Positions 5,624-6,665 of a DNA stretch of 6,665 nucleotides are shown one piece after another. A model generated the notes under the pieces. The model saw only the letters and a program-made list of their open reading frames with translations. It had not been told where the DNA came from and made no database searches. The position numbers and the translations under genes were made by a program. This DNA is from Acidobacteriota bacterium (GTDB lineage Bacteria; Acidobacteriota; Vicinamibacteria; Vicinamibacterales; UBA2999): assembly GCA_013140955.1 (NCBI GenBank), contig JABFRY010000404.1, positions 1-6,665 of the forward strand, in the 5' to 3' direction. Each line of letters begins with the position of its first letter. Positions within the stretch are counted from its first letter, which is position 1.

Positions 5624-6546
5624 GAGGCGCTCCGTTCCACGAGGTCGAGGAACACGTCCTCGAGTGAGGGCTCGACCACCTCGCACGACGACACCGCGAC
5701 ACCGGCCTCCTGCAGGCGGCCAACCAGGTGGCCAGGTGCTGCACCAGCTGCCCGCAGGACCGCGTGCACGGTCGTGCCGAACATGCTCGTCTTCTCCACC
5801 TCGGGCATCGCCTCGAGCGCCCGCATGGCGGCCACGGGCTCGCCGGCCCTCACCTCCACGATCGGGCGACCCGCGAGCAGCTGCTTCAGCTCGGCGACCG
5901 TGCCCATCGCGGCGAGTCGTCCGGCATCGATGACGGCGATGCGGTGACAGTGCTCCGCCTCGTCGAGGTAGTGGGTGGTGACGAGAATCGTGATGCCTTC
6001 GTCGGCCAGCTGGTCGATGAGGAGCCAGAAGCGGCGGCGCGAGAGCGGGTCCACGCCGCCCGTCGGCTCGTCGAGGAAGACGATGGGCGGCTCGTGCAGG
6101 ATGGCGCACCCGAGCGCGAGCCGCTGACGCCATCCAGCTGAGAGCGTCCGCGTGAGCGTCTTCTCGCGGCCGCGCAGCCCGGCCATCTCGAGTACGAAGG
6201 CGCGACGTGCCTCCAGGCGCTCGCGGCCGAGCCCGTAGACGCCGCCAAAGAAGGTGATGTTCTGATCGACCGTCAGCGCCTCGTAGAGCGAGAAGCGCTG
6301 CGACATGTACCCGATGCGCCGCTTCACGCCCTCCGGGTCGGCCCCCACGTCCACGCCTCCCACCACCGCCGTGCCGCTCGACGGCCGCAGCAGGCCGCAG
6401 AGCATGCGGATGGTGGTGGACTTGCCGGCACCGTTGCTGCCCAGGAAGCCGAAGATCTCGCCGCGGCCGACAGAGAAGCTGAGGTCGTCGACGGCGGTGA
6501 AGTCGCCGAAGCGCCGGGTGAGCTGGCGGACCTCGATGGCGTTCAT
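5620..6546 (-). CDS. ABC exporter ATP-binding subunit, YbhF-like (single nucleotide-binding domain)
   Basis: This 308-residue cytoplasmic ATPase powers the two permeases encoded downstream. Walker A is GSNGAGKST (36-44), the Q-loop glutamine is Q83, the signature is LSAGWRQRLALG (135-146), Walker B is IVFLDEPTGG (155-164) with D159 and E160, the D-loop follows at GVDP, and the H-loop is H192 in TTHYLDEAEHC. The LSAGW form of the LSGGQ motif, with CAILHEP after it, is familiar from YbhF/RbbA-type drug exporters. The C-terminal part (about 225-308) is an accessory domain ending in PSLEDVFLDLV, common in this group. E. coli YbhF carries two such domains in one chain, whereas this protein has one, so it would act as a homodimer. 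ATG 6546 overlaps the stop of the TolC-like gene (ATGA), and its own stop overlaps the next start (ATGA). No strong Shine-Dalgarno precedes it, which is consistent with translational coupling. Confidence 0.95.
   Translation of the reverse strand: MNAIEVRQLTRRFGDFTAVDDLSFSVGRGEIFGFLGSNGAGKSTTIRMLCGLLRPSSGTAVVGGVDVGADPEGVKRRIGYMSQRFSLYEALTVDQNITFFGGVYGLGRERLEARRAFVLEMAGLRGREKTLTRTLSAGWRQRLALGCAILHEPPIVFLDEPTGGVDPLSRRRFWLLIDQLADEGITILVTTHYLDEAEHCHRIAVIDAGRLAAMGTVAELKQLLAGRPIVEVRAGEPVAAMRALEAMPEVEKTSMFGTTVHAVLRAAGAAPGHLVGRLQEAGVAVSSCEVVEPSLEDVFLDLVERSAS
5630..5633 (-). promoter_or_regulatory. Ribosome binding site of the first permease
   Basis: GGAG on the minus strand stands 6 nt before ATG 5623, within the last codons of the ATPase gene. 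It fixes the permease start at the ATGA junction against the much longer open frame that runs on upstream. Confidence 0.65.
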
Positions 6547-6665
6547 CGTCCGAGGACCCGCGCGAGACCGGCCTCCGCGAGCCGCACGCCGGCCTGCGCG
6601 CGCGTCAGGTCGAGTTCGGCCTGCAGCAGCGCGAACTCCGCGTCGAGGACGTCGGTGCTGTCCAC
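6543..6665 (-). CDS. TolC-family outer-membrane efflux protein (C-terminal 40 residues)
   Basis: This short open stretch reaches the window edge on the minus strand. It encodes 40 residues and a TGA that overlaps the ABC ATPase start by 4 nt. The sequence STDVLDAEFALLQAELDLT (3-21) followed by RLAEAGLARVLGR to the end has the helical, Ala/Leu-rich pattern of the last coiled-coil helices of TolC-type proteins, including the terminal LG. TolC-family proteins form trimeric channels through the outer membrane and work with HlyD-type adaptors and inner-membrane exporters. An HlyD adaptor would also be helical in part, but its C-terminus is normally a beta domain, so it fits less well. Full-length members have roughly 400-500 residues, so about 90% of the gene is outside the window. 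The assignment rests on few residues and on the operon context. Confidence 0.72.
   Translation of the reverse strand: MDSTDVLDAEFALLQAELDLTRAQAGVRLAEAGLARVLGR

Noticed and set aside
5624..6133. A 170-codon N-terminal extension of the first permease
   Set aside because: This stretch lies inside the ABC ATPase gene in another frame, and it lacks permease features. The ATGA junction with a good GGAG site fixes the start at 5623.

Overview
The window is GC-rich (roughly two thirds or more G+C by eye) and densely coded. It looks like an ordinary chromosomal stretch of a free-living Gram-negative-type bacterium. The TolC-type outer-membrane protein at the right edge implies a double-membrane cell. 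The flavour of the HisA and transporter proteins suggests Acidobacteriota (perhaps Vicinamibacteria-like), but this is an impression from memory and Myxococcota or Gemmatimonadota cannot be excluded. I see no rRNA, tRNA, CRISPR array, transposase or phage gene.

Layout: (1) 2-469, plus strand: the 3' two thirds of hisA, the histidine biosynthesis isomerase. (2) 470-643: an intergenic spacer holding a decayed copy of a dispersed palindromic element (about 483-590) and then a compact array of four ACGT cores spaced 10/11/10 bp (602-640), directly against the next start codon. (3) 644-1789 and 1796-3115, plus strand: a P-loop ATPase of the archaeal-ATPase (COG1672-like) type, followed 6 bp later by a 12-helix permease of the UMF1/Atg22-like major facilitator group. 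They are probably one transcription unit. (4) 3116-3308: a convergent spacer almost filled by a palindromic element with perfect 31-bp arms (3123-3153 and 3251-3281). (5) 3309-6665, minus strand: a tightly coupled multidrug-type ABC exporter operon. In transcription order it reads TolC-family protein C-terminus (cut by the window edge), ABC ATPase, ABC-2 permease, second ABC-2 permease. Every junction overlaps (4, 4 and 10 nt).

The exporter genes make a coherent machine: one ATPase gene drives a likely heterodimer of two YbhS/YbhR-like permeases, and a TolC-like channel gives passage across the outer membrane. A periplasmic HlyD-type adaptor would be expected but is not in the window. The plus-strand ATPase and permease have no assigned substrate or process.

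No clearly new multi-gene system is visible. The signals most worth a second look are the palindromic repeat family present in both spacers, and the helically phased ACGT array that probably controls the ATPase-permease pair.
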